Assembly: GCF_006715565.1 (NCBI RefSeq)
Contig: NZ_VFNL01000001.1
Coordinates: 3,038,001 to 3,102,000, forward strand
Reading direction: 5' to 3'
Length of the DNA stretch: 64,000 nt
Source of the DNA: Microbacterium sp. SLBN-154
GTDB lineage: Bacteria; Actinomycetota; Actinomycetes; Actinomycetales; Microbacteriaceae
This document shows, piece after piece, positions 25,389 to 33,190 of the stretch. The notes under the pieces are model-generated. The model was not told where the DNA came from and did not search any database. It worked only from the letters and a program-made list of their open reading frames with translations. The position numbers were made by a program, and so were the translations under genes. Positions within the stretch are counted from its first letter, which is position 1. Every line of letters starts with the position of its first letter.

Positions 25389-25429
25389 GGCCAGTCTTGT
25401 CGCTCACCGGGTACTGAACCCTCGTCCGG
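25389..25429 (-). promoter_or_regulatory. guanidine-III (ykkC-III) riboswitch
   Basis: Read on the minus strand: CCGGACGAGG, then GTTCA, then GTACCCGGT, GAGC, GACAAGAC and TGGCC, 41 nt in all. The blocks CCGGACGAGG, GUACCCGGU and GACAAGAC are the conserved core of the ykkC-III pseudoknot as I recall it. CCGG (25426-25429) pairs with CCGG in the second block, and GUUCAGU pairs imperfectly with ACUGGCC. The element ends about 3 nt before GGAGG of gdx, so guanidine binding probably controls exposure of the ribosome site. Confidence 0.9.
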
Positions 25430-25462
25430 GGATCCGGTCGGGATCCGTCGACCAGGCTACTG

Positions 25463-25504
25463 CCGCCCCCTGATCACCGCCTGGGCAGCGATCAGGGGTG
25501 GCGG
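25463..25504 (-). terminator. hairpin downstream of the LPATG protein gene
   Basis: CCGCCCCCTGATC (25463-25475) pairs with GATCAGGGGTGGCGG (25490-25504) with a 2-nt bulge and a 14-nt loop. It lies 9 bp beyond the stop of the surface protein gene and just upstream of the gdx riboswitch, insulating the two units. Confidence 0.55.
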
Positions 25505-25513
25505 GCCGGTCCG

Positions 25514-26320
25514 TCAGCTCCGACGGGCGCGGGTCACGGACGCAGCGACGAGGACGAGACCGAGACCTGCGATCAGCACTCCGCCGCCGAGCAACGCCAG
25601 GCCCGACGTCTCGTCGGCGCCCGTCGCAGGAAGCACCGACGGCAACGGGCGCGGAGACTGCGTGGGAGTCGTCGCCGCGCTCACGGCGATCGTGACGGTC
25701 GCCAGCGCCGGGCCCTCGCTGTTGCGTGCGAACACCTCGATGGCGTAGGTGCCCACCGCGTTCGGCGTGAAGGTCACCCGGGCCTGACCGTCCGCGACCG
25801 TCGCGACCTCGGGCACGAGCATCCCCTGGTTGTTGGGAAGCGCCGGCTCTGCGATCGAGAAGATCGCCTCCACGCCGTCCTCCACCCCGGTCAAGGTCAG
25901 CACCGAAGACCCGCCGAGCGTCAGCGACGCCGGCGAGGCGGTGAGCTCGGGTGTCATCGCCGCGCTCACCTCGATCGTCACGGAAGCCACGGCCGGGCTC
26001 TCGCTGTTCTGGACGAACGCCTCGATCACGTATGTCGCCGCCGCGTTGGGCGTGAACACCACCGTCGCCTGACCGTCAGCGACCGTCGCGCTCTCGGGGT
26101 TCAGCATTCCGCCGTTGTTCGGCAGTTCCGGCTGGGCGATGGCGAAATTGACCTGGACGCCCTCGTCCACGCCGGTCAGGGTCAGCTCCGACGACCCTCC
26201 GAGCGTGATGGAGGTCGGCGAGGCGGTCAGCGACGGCTCGGCGTCGGCGTGTGCGGGGGCGGCTGCCCCGAATGCGACGAGCACGACCGCGGCGAGGGCA
26301 GCAAGCAACTTCTTGGTCAT
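25514..26320 (-). CDS. sortase-anchored surface protein with two Ig-like repeats (LPATG)
   Basis: 268 residues. Signal peptide MTKKLLAALAAVVLVAFG... with cleavage near AHADA (about 26). Two homologous beta-sandwich-like repeats (about 29-120 and 125-215) each contain a T-LGGSS-LTLTGV-G core, LPNN-GML-PE-ATVADGQA and a closing TPNA---TY-IE-F--NSE-PA pattern. A Thr/Pro linker leads to LPATG at 230-234, a hydrophobic helix and the tail TRARRS, the classic cell-wall sorting signal. No sortase gene is in the window. ATG has TGGAG upstream. Not a recognised named family; role in surface display is inferred. Confidence 0.85.
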   Translation of the reverse strand: MTKKLLAALAAVVLVAFGAAAPAHADAEPSLTASPTSITLGGSSELTLTGVDEGVQVNFAIAQPELPNNGGMLNPESATVADGQATVVFTPNAAATYVIEAFVQNSESPAVASVTIEVSAAMTPELTASPASLTLGGSSVLTLTGVEDGVEAIFSIAEPALPNNQGMLVPEVATVADGQARVTFTPNAVGTYAIEVFARNSEGPALATVTIAVSAATTPTQSPRPLPSVLPATGADETSGLALLGGGVLIAGLGLVLVAASVTRARRS

Positions 26321-26505
26321 CTTTGACTCCAGGGCGAGGGGGGGACGGCATCGTCCCCGGAGCGCTCGGGGTGACGCTCCGCTGGGGTCATCGTGACAGA
26401 CGAACGGTGCGAGCGGAAGGTGTCCCCGCGCCGGAGAACACGAGAGCGCCCGGTCAGGAAAGCCCTTACTGGATCTTCCGAGTGACAGATGAGAAGCTGG
26501 TTGGC

Positions 26506-26976
26506 ATGAGCCGTGCACTGAAGATCACCACCGGCGCTGCCGCCGGGCTGGTCGTCGCGGGCCTGATCGCGATCGCCGCCCCGGCCGTCGTAGGCACGGT
26601 GAGTGTCGTGACCGAGGCCGGGAACAATCTCGGCCGCACGCTTGAAAGCCCGCCCGAGACCGACCCGGTGACCGTCCTCGACGCGCCTCGCGAGGTCGAG
26701 CGCAACTCTGACGATTGGCTCAACCGACCGAAGTCGCACCTGAGCTGCTCCCGGTACGCGGACTACGGCGTGAACGACTACGCCGAGGGCGAGCCCGTCG
26801 ACGTGCTCGGCGACGGCACCGTGAAGACCTACCGGGTCGCCGAGGGCGACACCACAATCGGGATCATGGAGCGCTTCTGCACCCCGTCGAGCGCGACGAT
26901 CTTTTATGCCAACGACATGCACCTGCGCGGCTACGGCCTGACCCCTGGCGAAGTGATCAACATCCGCCAGTACTGA
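26506..26976 (+). CDS. LysM-domain protein, membrane-anchored or secreted
   Basis: 156 residues. N-terminal hydrophobic segment (about 7-37: ITTGAAAGLVVAGLIAIAAP) acts as signal or anchor. The C-terminal ~50 residues (TYRVAEGDTTIGIMERFC, IFYANDMHLRGYGLTPGEVI, NIRQY end) look like one LysM peptidoglycan-binding motif, with Tyr/Asn pattern kept and Cys residues in the middle (SCSRYADYG, ERFC) that could form a disulfide. Divergent from the LPATG protein gene across 185 bp. The 213 bp after its stop hold nothing I can identify before the tRNA terminator. Confidence 0.78.
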   Translation: MSRALKITTGAAAGLVVAGLIAIAAPAVVGTVSVVTEAGNNLGRTLESPPETDPVTVLDAPREVERNSDDWLNRPKSHLSCSRYADYGVNDYAEGEPVDVLGDGTVKTYRVAEGDTTIGIMERFCTPSSATIFYANDMHLRGYGLTPGEVINIRQY

Positions 26977-27189
26977 TCCGGGCACTTCGAGCGGTCTGAT
27001 GACCTCACTCAGCGACCGTTTCGTCTGCGGCTATACCGGGGCAACCGTCGAGTTGTGGTGGAGCTCGTCCAGCCGTCCTGTGAGCTCGGCCGCGATTGTC
27101 CACTCCCAGCGCGGGCGACGAAAATCGCCCTACACCGCCCACTGCACCGTTCCGACCCCGCGGGCGGCTCCGATCCGCCGCAGAGATGT

Positions 27190-27217
27190 AAAAACCCCCG
27201 GCGGACCGGGGGTTTTT
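27190..27217 (-). terminator. intrinsic terminator of the tRNA-Thr/tRNA-Met transcript
   Basis: AAAAACCCCCGG (27190-27201), loop CGGA, CCGGGGGTTTTT (27206-27217): a perfect 12-bp A/T-flanked hairpin, functional in both directions. It starts 5 bp after the 3' end of tRNA-Met on the minus strand. It would also stop transcription coming from the LysM gene. Confidence 0.92.
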
Positions 27218-27222
27218 CTCGG

Positions 27223-27296
27223 TAGCAGGAGCGGGGCTTGAACCCGCGACCTCACGATTATGAGTCGTGCGCTCTCACCAACTGAGCTACCCTGCC
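27223..27296 (-). tRNA. tRNA-Met (CAT)
   Basis: 74 nt on the minus strand. Acceptor GGCAGGG pairs with TCCTGCT (with G-U pairs), D-stem GCTC/GAGC, anticodon loop CTCATAA (anticodon CAT), T-stem GCGGG/CCCGC with TTCAAGC loop. CCA is not encoded. Elongator Met is the likeliest type, since an initiator tRNA would have a C1-A72 mismatch; a tRNA-Ile2 (lysidine) cannot be fully excluded. Confidence 0.92.
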
Positions 27297-27330
27297 GCGA
27301 TACACCGGCAGCAAGATGCCGGATGCTGCG

Positions 27331-27402
27331 AGCCCCGAGTCAGGATTGAACTGACGACCCCTTCCTTACCATGGAAGTGCTCTGCCACTGAGCTATCGGG
27401 GC
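27331..27402 (-). tRNA. tRNA-Thr (GGT)
   Basis: 72 nt on the minus strand. Acceptor GCCCCGA/TCGGGGC, anticodon stem CTTCC/GGAAG around loop ATGGTAA (anticodon GGT), T-arm GTTCAATC. It precedes tRNA-Met by 34 bp and probably shares its transcript and terminator. Confidence 0.95.
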
Positions 27403-27429
27403 GTGCTGCCCTGCGCGGGCAACTCAACG

Positions 27430-27459
27430 AGAATACCAGAGCCGACGCTCCCCGTTGAA
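27430..27459 (-). promoter_or_regulatory. promoter of the tRNA-Thr/tRNA-Met unit
   Basis: On the minus strand, TTCAAC (27454-27459) and TATTCT (27430-27435) are separated by 18 nt, and the -10 lies 27 bp upstream of the tRNA-Thr 5' end. Confidence 0.5.
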
Positions 27460-27466
27460 TCGGCGG

Positions 27467-28936
27467 TCACCCTCCGGCGTGCTGACGAAGCCACGGCAGG
27501 GGGTCGATCGGCGTGGTGCCGTTCATGAGCAGCTCGAAGTGCGTGTGCGCGCCGAACGAGCGGCCGGTGTTGCCGGTGCGTCCGAGGACGGTGCCGACCG
27601 TCACCTGCTGGCCGGGCACGACCTGCATCGAGTCGTACTCCATGTGCGCATAGTGGCTCGAGATCAGCTGACCGTCCACGACGTGGTCGATGATCACGTG
27701 CACGCCGTACGCGCCGCCCGACTCGCTGGCCACACGCACGGTACCGTCGGCGATCGCCTGGATCGGTGCTCCGGCGCCGGGGACGAAGTCGAGGCCCTCG
27801 TGCATCTTGCCCGAGCGCATGCCGAAGCCGTAGCTGATCGGCACGCCGACCGCGAACGGCCACTGGATGGCGGCGGTGGGGTCGTTGACGTAGAAGTTCG
27901 AGAAGTTCGTGATCCCCGACGCGGCAGCCAGGTCGGCCATCGTCACCGTCTCGTAGCTCTCGCCGCGGGCGATCTGGGCGTTCTCGGTCGTGGCCGGGGC
28001 GACGTACGCCTGGATCTCGTCGGGATCGACTGAGAGGTCCGTCGACGCCGGTGCCATCGCGGAGAGCGTGGCCGATTCGCTGCCGGTGGCAGCGGCCACG
28101 GCCTCGGCAGGAGTCGTGGTGGCGACGGCGAGGAGACCGACGATCCCCATGACGCTCACCGAGAAGGATGCCGCTGCAGCGCGACGGAAGGCGGCTCCGC
28201 GTCCTGGGCGACGGCGACGGGCGGCAGCGACGTGCGCGGCGATGTCGGGGGTCGCGGGTGCAGCATCGCCGTCCGCCGCGCCGTCATCGGCTGCAGCGAC
28301 GTTCTGCACCGGAGTCTCGCCGGTGAAGCAGAACAGTCGCGCGGCGGCCTCGAACTCATCATCCACCTGCGGCGCAGCGTCGCGGGCATCCTCCGGGTCT
28401 GCCGAGGGCGGCTCGTCGGCGACCGAGTGTCCCATGGGCGGCTCGAGGAGGCGGAAGGGTCCGGTCGTCGTGGCAGCGTCGAAGAGGAGCGCGCCGGTCC
28501 CCCCGGTGAAGGTCGCCGGGGAGTCGGGATGCTCGGGATCCGCACCCTCCGCGGCGCCGTTGTCGGAATCGGTCGACGATCCTTCCGCCGACGCCTCGGG
28601 CACCTCGGTCACGCTCGCCTGGGCGACGGGGGCCGACTCGGCAGGGGTCGCGGTCACCGACGAGGCGGGCGAGTGCGCGACATCCGCAGCGTCGCCGGTC
28701 ATCGAGGCGGAGCCGGCCACCGGCACGGCGCCGGTCGAGAAGACGGGGTTGATGAGGAACGGCTGCGCGGCAGCCCGGGCGCGCAGCGCTCGGCGGCTCA
28801 TCGCAGGCGGAGCAGAAGAGGGCTCACCGGCGGGGGGAACGGTCGTCGTCTCCGCCGGGGTCTGAACGTCCGCGGGGGAGACTCGACTCGACCGGCGGGT
28901 GCGCGGGCGAAGAGCCGAGGATGAATCGTGGGGCAA
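27467..28936 (-). CDS. M23 family metallopeptidase (LytM-type peptidoglycan hydrolase)
   Basis: 489 residues. A long Ala/Pro/Glu-rich, low-complexity N-terminal region (1-245) precedes a single transmembrane helix at about 255-285 (RAAAASFSVSVMGIVGLLAV). An extracellular linker leads to the LytM domain (about 355-480). Catalytic metal residues are His379 and Asp383 (MHEGLDF), with His464-Thr-His466 (AHTHFEL). It should cleave peptidoglycan cross-links outside the membrane, possibly as a division-associated hydrolase with a cytoplasmic N-tail. The start I give is TTG without a clear ribosome site; the ATG at 28799-28801 (MSRRALRARA) is an alternative. Confidence 0.88.
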   Translation of the reverse strand: MPHDSSSALRPRTRRSSRVSPADVQTPAETTTVPPAGEPSSAPPAMSRRALRARAAAQPFLINPVFSTGAVPVAGSASMTGDAADVAHSPASSVTATPAESAPVAQASVTEVPEASAEGSSTDSDNGAAEGADPEHPDSPATFTGGTGALLFDAATTTGPFRLLEPPMGHSVADEPPSADPEDARDAAPQVDDEFEAAARLFCFTGETPVQNVAAADDGAADGDAAPATPDIAAHVAAARRRRPGRGAAFRRAAAASFSVSVMGIVGLLAVATTTPAEAVAAATGSESATLSAMAPASTDLSVDPDEIQAYVAPATTENAQIARGESYETVTMADLAAASGITNFSNFYVNDPTAAIQWPFAVGVPISYGFGMRSGKMHEGLDFVPGAGAPIQAIADGTVRVASESGGAYGVHVIIDHVVDGQLISSHYAHMEYDSMQVVPGQQVTVGTVLGRTGNTGRSFGAHTHFELLMNGTTPIDPLPWLRQHAGG

Positions 28937-29103
28937 AACGGGGGCGTGCTTCCGAGTCGTTGCCGCGCATGGGGGTGCACGGCAGGCGGTCGTTGGGGGA
29001 TACTTCCGGTTCGGACACCAAAAGTAACGAACGGATAAACACTACCCGGCGACGTCTGGGAATGCCATGTACAACACCGGCGCGCAACCGCCCACGCGGC
29101 GGC

Positions 29104-29913
29104 TCATTCTGTGGTAAGCGACAGCAGGTGCTCGAAGACCCCGGGACCGGCGGCGACGGTGAGGGGCCGCGCCGTGGCATCCGGCATCTCCACTCGCCCG
29201 AACCGCCCGCCCGCCTCGGTGACGAGCAGCGCTCCTGCCGCGAAGTCCCACGGCTGCAGTCCGCGTTCGAAGTAGCCGTCGAGCCGACCCGCGGCGACGA
29301 ACGCGAGGTCGAGTGACGCGGCACCGATCCGGCGGATGTCGCGGGCGATCGTCATCGCACGGCCCACGCGGGCGAGGTCCGAGGCGTGGGTCACGGGGTC
29401 GTAACCGAATCCGGTGGCCAGGAGCGCTCCGGCGGCGGCCGGCTCGGCATTGACCGTCAGGCGCGCCCCGTCAAGCCACGCACCCTCGCCCTGGGTGGCA
29501 TGGAACAGCTCCCCGCTCGCGGGATTGAACACGACCCCGGCGAGGGCTTCCCAGTGCTCCGGATCGCTGCCGCCCGCGACGGCGGCGACGCTGACGGCGT
29601 ACGAGGGGATGCCGTAGGCGTAGTTGACCGTGCCGTCGATGGGATCGATGACCCAGGTGACATCCGAGTCGCCACCGTGCGACACCGGCGCTGCGCCCGA
29701 CTCCTCACCGAGGAAGCCGTCGCCCGGGCGCTCGCGGCGGAGCCGATCGCGGATCAGCTCCTCGACCTCGCGGTCTGCCTCGGTGACGATGTCGGCGAGG
29801 GCCGACTTCGTCGCGGCGATCGCGACACCCTCGGTGCGACGGCGACGGGCGAGCTCTCCCGCCTCCTGGGCGATGTCGAGGGCCAGATCGTGCAGCTGCG
29901 CGGCAAGCGTCAT
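29104..29913 (-). CDS. inositol monophosphatase family protein
   Basis: 269-residue Mg-dependent phosphatase. Motifs: DIVTEADREVEELI, FLGEESG, WVIDPIDGTVNYAYGIP (metal and phosphate site), GAASLDLAFVAAGRLDGYFE and WDFAAGALLVTEAGG. Acts on inositol-1-phosphate or related sugar phosphates (histidinol-phosphate is possible in actinobacteria). ATG lies seven bases after a -10 TAGCGT (29921-29926) with no ribosome site: leaderless. Divergent from the FAD oxidoreductase gene, which is also leaderless; both promoters fit in 74 bp. Confidence 0.93.
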   Translation of the reverse strand: MTLAAQLHDLALDIAQEAGELARRRRTEGVAIAATKSALADIVTEADREVEELIRDRLRRERPGDGFLGEESGAAPVSHGGDSDVTWVIDPIDGTVNYAYGIPSYAVSVAAVAGGSDPEHWEALAGVVFNPASGELFHATQGEGAWLDGARLTVNAEPAAAGALLATGFGYDPVTHASDLARVGRAMTIARDIRRIGAASLDLAFVAAGRLDGYFERGLQPWDFAAGALLVTEAGGRFGRVEMPDATARPLTVAAGPGVFEHLLSLTTE

Positions 29914-29987
29914 GCCCCTCACGCTACCGCGGGGGTTTCGTCCCGAAGATCGATGCGCAGGCCGGCGAGCGCCTCTACGGTGGAGCC

Positions 29988-31586
29988 ATGCCTCTCCCCC
30001 GGGATGCCGCTACGCACGATGTCGTGATCGTCGGCGGCGGTCACAACGCCCTCGTCGCCGCCGCGTACCTCGCCGGCTCAGGTCACCGCGTCGTCGTCCT
30101 CGAGCGACTCGAACACGTCGGCGGCGCCGCCGTGTCGGAGGAACCCTGGCCGGGGGTGGCTGCCCGCCTGTCGCGGTACTCGTACCTCGTGAGCCTGCTC
30201 CCCCGTGCGATCATCGACGACCTCGGACTTCGGATCGACCTTCGGCGCCGGCGCTACTCCTCCTACACGCCCTCTCCCGCCGATCCCTCTCGCGGCATCC
30301 TCATCGATCGGCGCGACGCGGCGGTCACGACGCGCAGCTTCGTCCGGACGACCGGCGACCCCGCCGAGGCCGATCGCTTCGCCGCTTTCGGCGACAGGCT
30401 CCTCCCGCTCGCCCGCCGGGTCTTCCCCACGATGACCGAGCCCCTCCGCCCCCGCACCCAGGTGCGCTCGCTCGTCGACGACGATGAGCTCTGGACGGAT
30501 GTCGTCGACCGACCCCTGGGCGAGATGCTGCGTCGTTCGCTGGAGACCGACCTCGCCCGCGGGATCGCCCTGACGGATGGGCTCATCGGCACCTTCGCCA
30601 CTGCCGACGATGCGAGCCTCGCGCAGAACCGCTGCTTCCTCTATCACGTCATCGGCGGGGGCACCGGGGACTGGGACGTGCCCGTCGGCGGAATGGGACG
30701 GGTCAGCGCCGAGCTCGCCCGAGCCGCCCGCGACGCCGGCGCAGAGGTCCGCACGGGCGCCGAGGTCACCGCCATCGATCCCGACGGCGAGGTGACCGTG
30801 GCGGGTCCCGACGGGCGGAGCGAGACCCTGCGGGGCCGGCTGGTGCTGATGGGCGCAGGACCCGCGGTGCTGACCGACCTGCTGCGAGCGGGGGGCGCCG
30901 CGGCCGAGAACGCCGGCATCGCGCCCGAGGGCGCGCAGGTGAAGGTCAACATGCTGCTCCGGCGGCTTCCCCGCCTGCGCGACAGCGAGGTGTCGGCCGA
31001 GGCGGCCTTCTCGGGCACCTTCCACATCAACGAGACCCTGAGCCAGCTCGACGCTGCGCACGCCGCCGCTTCAGCGGGCGAGTTCCCCGATCCGCTGCCG
31101 GCGGAGATCTACTGCCATTCCCTGACCGATCCCTCGATCCTCGGCCCGCAGCTGCGCTCGGAGGGTGCGCAGACCCTGACACTCTTCGGGCTCCAGGTGC
31201 CCCACCGTCTGGTCGCCGGCCGCGATTCGGACGCTGCCCGGGCGGAGGCGCTGGCCGCGGCGTCGGCGTCCTTGAATGCCGTGCTCGGAGAACCGATCGA
31301 GGACTGTCTGTTCACCGCCCCCGACGGATCGCCCTGCGTGGAGGTGCGAACGACCGCCGACCTGGAGGACTCGCTGCGGATGGCCGGGGGCGACATCTTC
31401 CACGGCGGCCTCGCCTGGCCCTGGGCGGACGATGACGCCGACCTGTCGAGCCCCGCATCGCGGTGGGGTGTGGCCACCGGGCACGAGCGCATCCTGCTGT
31501 GCGGCTCGGGCGCCCAGCGCGGCGGCGCCGTCAGCGGGATCGGCGGGCACAACGCCGCGATGGCCGCGCGCGAGATGCTCGGCTGA
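29988..31586 (+). CDS. phytoene desaturase-like / PYROXD2-type FAD oxidoreductase
   Basis: 532 residues. Opens with VVIVGGGHNALVAAAYLAGS (FAD) and VLERLEHVGGAAVSEEPWPG, and ends with a C-terminal FAD segment ILLCGSGAQRGGAVSGIGGH. The GHNAL variant of the dinucleotide motif and overall length match the NAD(P)/FAD-dependent oxidoreductases related to human PYROXD2 rather than true carotenoid desaturases; no carotenoid genes are nearby. Leaderless start: TACGGT (29976-29981), six bases, ATG. Substrate unknown. Confidence 0.85.
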   Translation: MPLPRDAATHDVVIVGGGHNALVAAAYLAGSGHRVVVLERLEHVGGAAVSEEPWPGVAARLSRYSYLVSLLPRAIIDDLGLRIDLRRRRYSSYTPSPADPSRGILIDRRDAAVTTRSFVRTTGDPAEADRFAAFGDRLLPLARRVFPTMTEPLRPRTQVRSLVDDDELWTDVVDRPLGEMLRRSLETDLARGIALTDGLIGTFATADDASLAQNRCFLYHVIGGGTGDWDVPVGGMGRVSAELARAARDAGAEVRTGAEVTAIDPDGEVTVAGPDGRSETLRGRLVLMGAGPAVLTDLLRAGGAAAENAGIAPEGAQVKVNMLLRRLPRLRDSEVSAEAAFSGTFHINETLSQLDAAHAAASAGEFPDPLPAEIYCHSLTDPSILGPQLRSEGAQTLTLFGLQVPHRLVAGRDSDAARAEALAAASASLNAVLGEPIEDCLFTAPDGSPCVEVRTTADLEDSLRMAGGDIFHGGLAWPWADDDADLSSPASRWGVATGHERILLCGSGAQRGGAVSGIGGHNAAMAAREMLG

Positions 31587-32891
31587 CTAGTTGCGCGGCG
31601 GAAGCGGCGGCGGGGGCGGGAAGCCCTCGTAGCCCTGTGCGCCCGGAGAGCCCTGCGCTCCTCCCGGGCCCTGTGCACCCGGCACCGGCGGCGGGAACGT
31701 CGGCTGCGACGCCTGCTCGGGCGCGATCGGCACGAACGACTGGGCTCCGGGCGAGGGTCGGCCGGTCTGGTAGGCCTGCCAGTCGGGGCTGCCGTCGGGG
31801 AGCATCGGCAACGGCGTGCGACCGTCCGCGTACATCGGCCACGGGAGAAGCTCCCCGTCGGTGGGCGCCGGGGCGGGTGAGGATGCTGCCGCCGCCGGCG
31901 CAGCGGACGCAGGAGCAGGTGCCCCCAGCGCAACGTCGGCTGCGGAGGTGTCGTCCTCGGAAGCGGTGGCTTGGGGAGCGGACGCGGCGGCGACCGGAGC
32001 TGCCGACGCCGGGGCCGCGGGGATCGGGGCGGCGGGGGTGGGACCGGCGGAGGCCGGCGCGAATGGCTGCGGAGCGTTCTGCCCCTGCCATCCCTGCGGC
32101 TGCCAGGCGGCCTGCGCCTGACCCGGCCACGTCTGGCCCTGGGGCGCGTGGGGGGCCCAGGCGGGGATGACGCCGGTCTGCTGCGCATCCGCGCCGGGAT
32201 ATCCCGCGTAACCCGGGTACGCCGGGGCGACGGGCCGCGGCCGACGCGGCGCGAAGAGCACATTGATCAGCGGGAGAAGCGCGGTGCCCACGGCGGCGAG
32301 GATCGTGATGGAGACGACGAAACGCCAGTACAGGTCGCCCAGCTGCGCGTACTCCGACAGCATCAGCGGGATCACCAGCATGATCGCCAGAGCGATCACG
32401 AGCACGATCGTCACGATCGCGATGACGGAGGTGAACGTGGTGCGGTTGCGGGCGAGGGCCTTCAGGAACAGGCGGATGTGCAGCAGTGCCAGCTGCAGGA
32501 TCAGCACGATGAGGAGGAACGACACGAAGCGGCCGAATCCCGAGTAGGGGAAGCGCTCCGGCATCCAAATCATCACCGCCCCGATCAGCAGCGTCACGAC
32601 CCAGACGCCCATACTCGCCAGCGCCAGCCAGGCCGGACGGTTTGGAGCGAGATTCGCATCGAGGATCGCCGCGCCGGCGAAGCCGGCGAGCAGCAGCACG
32701 GTGAGGAACGCGCGGGCGACGATGCCGTTCTCCGGCCCGATCAGCACCCAGACGACGCAGACGATCGCCGCTGCGATGAGAGCGCCGATCGCCACCCAGA
32801 TGGCGGCACGGATGAGGGGTGACCGACCCGGGTCATCCATGGCCTGCGACTCGGCGGACGCGGGCGTCTCGTGCGGCTGGGGCTGTGTCAT
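31587..32891 (-). CDS. membrane protein with Pro/Ala-rich C-terminal tail
   Basis: 434 residues; not a named family I recognise. About 30 polar residues are followed by six hydrophobic segments between about 22 and 215 (for example AAIWVAIGALIAAAIVCVVW, WVVTLLIGAVMIW, FLLIVLILQLALLHIRLFL, VIAIVTIVLVIALAIMLVI). The second half is a long disordered tail rich in Pro, Ala, Gln and Trp (repeats of APxxPAAPASA and a PPPPPLPPRN end), which may be cytoplasmic. ATG chosen for the AGAGGA ribosome site. It ends exactly where the convergent oxidoreductase ends (stop at 31586/31587). Confidence 0.75.
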   Translation of the reverse strand: MTQPQPHETPASAESQAMDDPGRSPLIRAAIWVAIGALIAAAIVCVVWVLIGPENGIVARAFLTVLLLAGFAGAAILDANLAPNRPAWLALASMGVWVVTLLIGAVMIWMPERFPYSGFGRFVSFLLIVLILQLALLHIRLFLKALARNRTTFTSVIAIVTIVLVIALAIMLVIPLMLSEYAQLGDLYWRFVVSITILAAVGTALLPLINVLFAPRRPRPVAPAYPGYAGYPGADAQQTGVIPAWAPHAPQGQTWPGQAQAAWQPQGWQGQNAPQPFAPASAGPTPAAPIPAAPASAAPVAAASAPQATASEDDTSAADVALGAPAPASAAPAAAASSPAPAPTDGELLPWPMYADGRTPLPMLPDGSPDWQAYQTGRPSPGAQSFVPIAPEQASQPTFPPPVPGAQGPGGAQGSPGAQGYEGFPPPPPLPPRN

Positions 32892-32971
32892 CTCGGTCCT
32901 CTCGTCGACGCATGCCCATCCTGGCACGCGAGGGCGGACGTGTCAGGCGGCCCGGCGGGAGCCAGAATGAC

Positions 32972-32997
32972 AAGAGCCCGGCCGAAGCCGGGCTCTT
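32972..32997 (-). terminator. intrinsic terminator after tRNA-Tyr
   Basis: AAGAGCCCGGC (32972-32982) and GCCGGGCTCTT (32987-32997) form an 11-bp stem; as minus-strand RNA the loop is UUCG, a very stable tetraloop. It begins 4 bp after the tRNA 3' end. Confidence 0.85.
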
Positions 32998-33001
32998 TGG
33001 G

Positions 33002-33083
33002 TGGCGAGTGAGGGATTCGAACCCCCGAAGGCTACGCCGGCTGATTTACAGTCAGATCCCTTTGGCCGCTTGGGTAACTCGCC
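33002..33083 (-). tRNA. tRNA-Tyr (GTA)
   Basis: 82 nt on the minus strand with a long variable arm (class II). Acceptor GGCGAGT/ACTCGCC, anticodon stem CTGAC... around loop with anticodon GTA, T-arm GGTTCGAATCC. Discriminator A; CCA is not encoded. A possible -10 TAGACT lies at 33133-33138. Confidence 0.95.
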
Positions 33084-33145
33084 AAGTGCGCACCCGCCCG
33101 GCTTGTGCAGTCGACCGGAGGCGCGAGAAACAAGTCTAGACCCCC

Positions 33146-33181
33146 GGCGGGCGTCGAAAAAATCGACGCGGAACGCCCGCC
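33146..33181 (-). terminator. hairpin downstream of the sugar kinase gene
   Basis: GGCGGGCG (33146-33153) pairs with CGCCCGCC (33174-33181), and an inner GCGTCGA/TCGACGC pair (33151-33169) encloses five A's (T's on the minus strand). It lies 10 bp after the kinase stop codon. Confidence 0.5.
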
Positions 33182-33190
33182 TTCCGACCC

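Noticed and set aside
25389..25440. Guanidine-II (mini-ykkC) or guanidine-I riboswitch
   Set aside because: The two ACGR-loop hairpins of class II and the larger class I core are not formed, while the class III blocks match closely.
26999..27241. 80-codon plus-strand open frame after the LysM gene
   Set aside because: It runs into the tRNA terminator and tRNA-Met, lacks a ribosome site and has no recognisable sequence.
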